From NCBI GenBank assembly GCA_012934845.2, contig WNNJ02000528.1:62001-126000 (forward strand): a stretch of 64,000 nucleotides of DNA, written 5' to 3'. Below, piece by piece: positions 59,080 through 64,000 of the stretch. Position numbers and translations under genes: made by a program. Every line of letters begins with the position of its first letter. Within the stretch, counting starts at the first letter, position 1. The stretch is from Pomphorhynchus laevis. Lineage: Eukaryota; Acanthocephala; Palaeacanthocephala; Echinorhynchida; Pomphorhynchidae. The notes under the pieces were generated by a model. It ran no database searches. It saw only the letters and a program-made list of their open reading frames with translations, and had not been told where the DNA came from.

Positions 59080-59160
59080 TTCGGATATTCGATATATAAG
59101 GTTATATTATATATTCGATGTATAAGGTTATATTATATATTCGATGTATAAGGTTATACC
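59080..59160 (+). repeat. 26-bp tandem repeat, three units
   Basis: ATATTCGATGTATAAGGTTA plus TATTAT repeated about three times, directly before the ubiquilin pseudogene. Confidence 0.85.
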
Positions 59161-60110
59161 AGCTCTATACCATGATAGAGCTCTGATTAACCTTGAGAGT
59201 TTACTGAGCGGATATAATGTTCGACAGAGAATTTATAGCGATTTTCAAGAATCAATGCTTAATGCGGCACATGAGCAGTTTGGCGATAACCCTCTGGATA
59301 CTAATTCTAGCTAATCTATTACAGCTATTCTAGTCAAGTATGAACTGAGAATACAAACCCCCTGCTTAACCCGGAGGTATCCCAGAATTCTACATTTCCA
59401 AATAATCGATATGCATCCATTTTTAATATTTTGCCATTTAATTTAGTCGATTCGTCTAGATCTTATGTATCTATTACAAACAGTTTAGAGTCGCTTTTGC
59501 AATCTACAACAAGCGAAAACACTAATCGGTATTCTACCATGAACCCTCAACAATTATTAGTAATCGCTGCAGAAAATCCTCGCATGTTAATCGACATGTT
59601 GCGGGCATCCAGTTTTAACCCAAACATGGATAATTTTATCCGCGATCCTGGTATTCTACTTAATCTGCTGCGTACATATGAATTTATACAGGACAAAGAC
59701 AAAGAGAACAAGTACATCGTGTAATTCATGAGTTTATAAGTTAGGGGATAATACCTGAAATGCGTGTCTATACACAATTCCTCGAGCATTGAAGACGATT
59801 GTACAAATTCTACAGAACCTAATTCGTCTTAGGGGCACATACCCACAAGTATATCCACAGTTGATATTTTCAAATATAAGCGGTCTAGTCGATAATCAAA
59901 TGAATAGTTAACCTACTTCATCTAATGTGGATGAAGGCAACATCTGCCGACAAATCAACAACCAAACCAAACTCAAGAACAGCTTTATGTATTCGAATTT
60001 GAAAAATGCAGACAGTGGGATTTCATAACCGTGATGCCAATCTTGAAGCGCTTGTTTCATCTATCGGGGACGCAAAAATGGCTGTAGAACGTATTGAAGA
60101 TTAAGAATTT
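59161..60110 (+). pseudogene. Ubiquilin C-terminal pseudogene in PI4K2 intron 4
   Basis: Aligns with 48474-49513 of the chimeric frame: [39 protein letters not shown], then MNPQQLLVIAAENPRMLIDM (59540 on), DPGILLNLLRTYEFIQD, and the UBA (GFHNRDANLEALVSSIGDAK) ending near 60105. It has stops and internal deletions, so it is dead. Against the chimera it carries about 45 extra bp near 59403-59450 that end TTTAATTTAG just before TCGATTCG. That looks like a small intron left in place, although its 5' end no longer shows GT. Ubiquilins shuttle ubiquitinated proteins to the proteasome; this copy has no UBL or first STI1 part. Confidence 0.85.
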
Positions 60111-60429
60111 TACACTTTTTAAGAATATAAAAAGAGTAAAATATTAATACATCATCTGGAAGTTGATGTATAAAGTACACGCATATTACTACAAAATGTA
60201 GACTAATACAACTACAAACTAACTCATAAAGAGTCATTTTTCTGTTATTTTCAGAAATTTATTTCAATGGAAAAGGGAATAATCATAATAATACGAAACA
60301 GGGCAAATTAACTTGTTTGATTTAATTGAATAAGTTTGCCGAATTATTATTAACCCATGGAAAGAGCCATTAAGTAGCCCAAAAAGACAACAAACCGTTC
60401 GCGATAATAAAATATATTTTCTTAATCAA

Positions 60430-61300
60430 TAAGATACCTAATATATGAGTTTGTTATATCTTCAGACAATGTCGCAAAGAAAACTTATTTTTGGCCACTT
60501 TATTCTTGCGCTCTTTATCTAAGTTAATGATTGTAAGTGATGGTAGATAAGAAGATTTATCGGCAACTAAGAGATTTGCTCTGCGGCTTAACTCTTTTCC
60601 TGCTAAATATTTTACGTACTGAATGCAAAACATTCGGTTTTTAGAAAATTCGTCAGTTGTCAGTCTTAGGAACCTTCAGAACGATGTCGTTTCTGAATGC
60701 AATAAGAATATCATGTTGCATGTATGTTGGAAACATATTCTCTACTAGTTTTTATATTCTGTTCGTATACATTATATACAGAAATGTGGACTAAGGAGAC
60801 TCCACGAAACTAATTACATTCCGAAGCTATTCAATTGTCAACCGAGAGCACGAACACATCTCGTGATCTTTCTTAAAATAAGAACACAGCTATCTAGAGG
60901 TGGTGTGACCTTATCTTTGATTCCACAATCTACTAAATTATTTGCCTCTGAGAATGTATCTAAAGTTGAATCACAATATTCTTTGATCTAAAGAATTGGA
61001 ATTCTAGTTTGCTAATCGATAGGAACCTTTCGAAGTTTTAGTGAATCGTTGAAATAGAATTTAACCACAACTTTCCTTCAGCGCTCAGCTTTTTCATTAA
61101 TTTTCGATAATTGAATTTCCTTAATACCATCCGACCGCGTTATGCATATTTTAACAATCTCTATACCCTCGTCTATTCTTATTTGATTTTCTTCTGTTAA
61201 TTCATCATCCTCTTTAATAAAATATGCCTTTGGCGGGTGGAGAAGGCTCATGAAATGCGTATTCCAACAAAAGTTTCAAACAAGTGAATTCACTTTTATT
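60430..61300 (-). pseudogene. Unidentified coding remnant, minus strand
   Basis: Three protein-like blocks in order on the minus strand. 61255-60830: MSLLHPPKAYFIKEDDELTE, IRIDEGIEIVKICITRSDGI, KVVVKFYFNDSLKLRKVPID, TLDTFSEANNLVDCGIKDK and SCVLILRKITRCVRALG, with three in-frame stops. 60720-60655: DILIAFRNDIVLKVPKTDN. 60645-60455: MFCIQYVKYLAGKELSRRAN, LLVADKSSYLPSLTIINLDK, ending in a stop. Composition and codon phase look like a real protein and not noise. I recognise no family. Could be a decayed host gene, retrocopy or transposon protein. Confidence 0.45.
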
Positions 61301-61889
61301 TAGACTTTAAAAGTCATAGATATATTTTCTTTATTGTACTTATTTAATGCATCCTTAATTTGGACAATATTGTCTTAATTGACATCCTTTTACAAAAGCG
61401 GTATATTGTACCTCGTGTGTCTACCAAGAAGATTATCTCCGACACAAGCATTTACCTGCTCGATTCGCAGCTTTTCTCAAAAGCTTAAGCCAGTACATGT
61501 GTGACTCTAGACCATTATTGTTCTACATTTTTCAAGCAGCCAGGTAAAATTCGTTCGAACGTCGTCCTAAAAAGCTTTTTGATAGCTAAGTCTTCCAAGC
61601 AATCTAAGTGTGGTCAAAGACTTTCCTAGTCTGTTTCACAATCCACTCTACAATAAAACGTAGTTGAATAAAAGTTGCTGAATAGCAGCTTAGCCCCTCT
61701 CTTCACCTGAGTGTTCTTTGCATATTTGATGATACTATTGTGAAATTAATCATTGATGTGGCTGAAAGTGTTCTTGTGCCATGTGCATAAATAAACTTCT
61801 TGAAAATAACAAACCTCTTTAATAATAAACTTACTTCAATTAACTTACTTTAATTTAACTTACTTTACATTAAACTTCTTTAATTTGAA

Positions 61890-62900
61890 ATCAGAAATGA
61901 TTTCAATAAAATTTGCAAAATGTAAGACGAAAGTATTTTTCTAAAATCTAAATGCTAATAAAACAGACGAGTCAAGTGATCGTCAGCCAACATTAAAAGG
62001 ACCGAAACATGAATTGGATTGGTACTAAAACGTGAATTGGTATTTGATCAGTAGCTGATAAGGTCCACTAATACTGAAATGTAGCGTACTGCTGTTTGCT
62101 TATAAATAAAATAAAAGTAGCGTTCAGAATAAAAATATTCATCGAAAATGATTTCAATTAAATTTGCAAAATGTAAGACTAAAGTCTTTCATTAAATCTA
62201 ATTGTCAATAGAGAAAACGAGTCAAGTGATTGACATTGCACTTTTGCTTCAATGCTATAAGCCAACAGCAGTACGCTATATTTCAGTATCGGTAGCCCTC
62301 ATCAGCTACCGATCCAATACCTTCACATCACGTTTCGGTCATTTTAATGCTGGCTAAAGATCACTCGACTCGTCTGCTTTATTGATATTGAGATTTAACG
62401 AGAAATTGTCGTCTTACATTTTACAAATTTAATTGAAATAATTTCTGATTTTAAATTAAATCAACGTTGGGAAGGGAATGTGCTACCTTCAATTTGAAAA
62501 CCTACCTATTTGCGATTAATTGCTATTTTCAAACTACTCATATATAGTTTGTTTCCTTATCTTAAGTTTATATACCTGTGCAATCATTGTTACCACTGAA
62601 ATTTTGATGACTATTTTTTACTCTGCACGCTACTTTAATCCTATATATACGCTAACAGCTTTACGCTACATTTCAGTATTGGTGGACTTCATCAGCAACT
62701 GATCCAATACCTACGTTTCACGTTTCGGTTCTTTTAATGTTGGCTGATGATCACTCGACTCGTCTGCCAACAATAGAATGACGGAAACGTGAATAGTAGG
62801 TGTTGGCTTCTGCTGCTGGCTTATAGATAGGATTAAAGTAACGTGTAGTGTCATCGAAATTTCAATAGTAACAATGACTGCACAGGCATATAAACTTAAA
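61890..62900. repeat. Direct and inverted repeat cluster near the 3' end of intron 4
   Basis: A unit of about 250 bp (TTTCAATTAAATTTGCAAAA, AAATCTAA, GAGTCAAGTGAT, then GACCGAAAC, ATCAGTAGCTGAT, AATACTGAAATGTAGCG, TGGCTTATA) occurs on + near 61895 and 62150 (partly), and on - near 62262-62470 and 62649-62770, with a further piece near 62780-62850. Each unit keeps a small hairpin (ATCAG, three bases, CTGAT; in one copy the pair is ATCGG/CTGAT). No coding capacity. Possibly a non-autonomous fold-back element. Confidence 0.7.
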
Positions 62901-62987
62901 AAACTTCTTGAAGTTCAATTGTGGTGTTTGTTTTTAGTTCATGACTGCTTTATTCAGATTGTATATAATATTTGTTCTTAATTATAA

Positions 62988-64000
<1,013 letters not shown>

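Noticed and set aside
62262-62770. Functional hammerhead ribozyme
   Set aside because: Core words are present, but no stable stem III with a correct cleavage triplet could be placed, so it is kept only as a lead.

Overview
This is AT-rich metazoan (invertebrate) nuclear DNA. The one host gene that can be read with confidence is a type II phosphatidylinositol 4-kinase (PI4K2), on the + strand from 50615 past the last exon found (63394). Its introns are spliced GT-AG, with one GC-AG, and range from 38 bp to 9.65 kb. A ubiquilin-derived sequence, a two-finger C2H2 protein, many non-LTR retrotransposons and Penelope-like elements also point to an animal. I cannot name the species; the tiny introns would suit a small invertebrate.

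From 1 to about 50280 the window is a graveyard of retroelements. I sort the LINEs into lettered families for this window only. A has a gag-like ORF1 with CCHC knuckles plus an APE/RT ORF2. B1 and B2 are Ser/Leu-rich APE/RT elements whose 3' ends carry a conserved stem-loop. C and D are CR1/Jockey-like. E and F carry a C-terminal restriction-like endonuclease (RLE). G has a Cys-rich N-terminal finger, APE and RT. H has a PHD-like ORF1. Penelope-like (PLE) reverse transcriptase pieces and one short LTR-type fossil are also present. Layout: A and H fragments (16-2690), an E 5' piece (2940-3479), two G elements head to head across a 15-bp tandem array (4256-11500), AT-rich spacer with palindromic repeats, PLE (13930-14900), a C2H2 ORF between two direct repeats (15911-16974), a B/E/A/B pile-up (18930-29910), C (30440-33485), D (34300-37030), B2 (37220-39415), E with a partial tandem duplicate (39420-43054), B2 (43738-45178), and a PLE split by a chimeric insertion (45230-49930).

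The most unusual object is that insertion. An RLE-type LINE (family F) runs in frame, without a stop, into the C-terminal two thirds of ubiquilin (STI1-like repeats plus UBA), giving a 1127-codon open frame at 46130-49513. A second, decayed ubiquilin copy lies about 10 kb away inside PI4K2 intron 4 and carries a short intron-like block that the chimera lacks.

A second theme is fold-back sequence. Several junctions between retroelement pieces carry perfect inverted repeats with loops of about 4 to 8 nt (6883-6941, 24142-24179, 26222-26304, 35319-35355, 45147-45253). They look like snap-back priming or template switching when the pieces were joined.

PI4K2 itself looks functional: dileucine sorting motif, glycine-rich loop, CCPC palmitoylation cluster and both catalytic Asp motifs are intact. 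Its last exons are not seen before the window ends. Its fourth intron holds two family A copies, PLE pieces, the ubiquilin pseudogene, an unidentified coding remnant and a cluster of inverted repeats.
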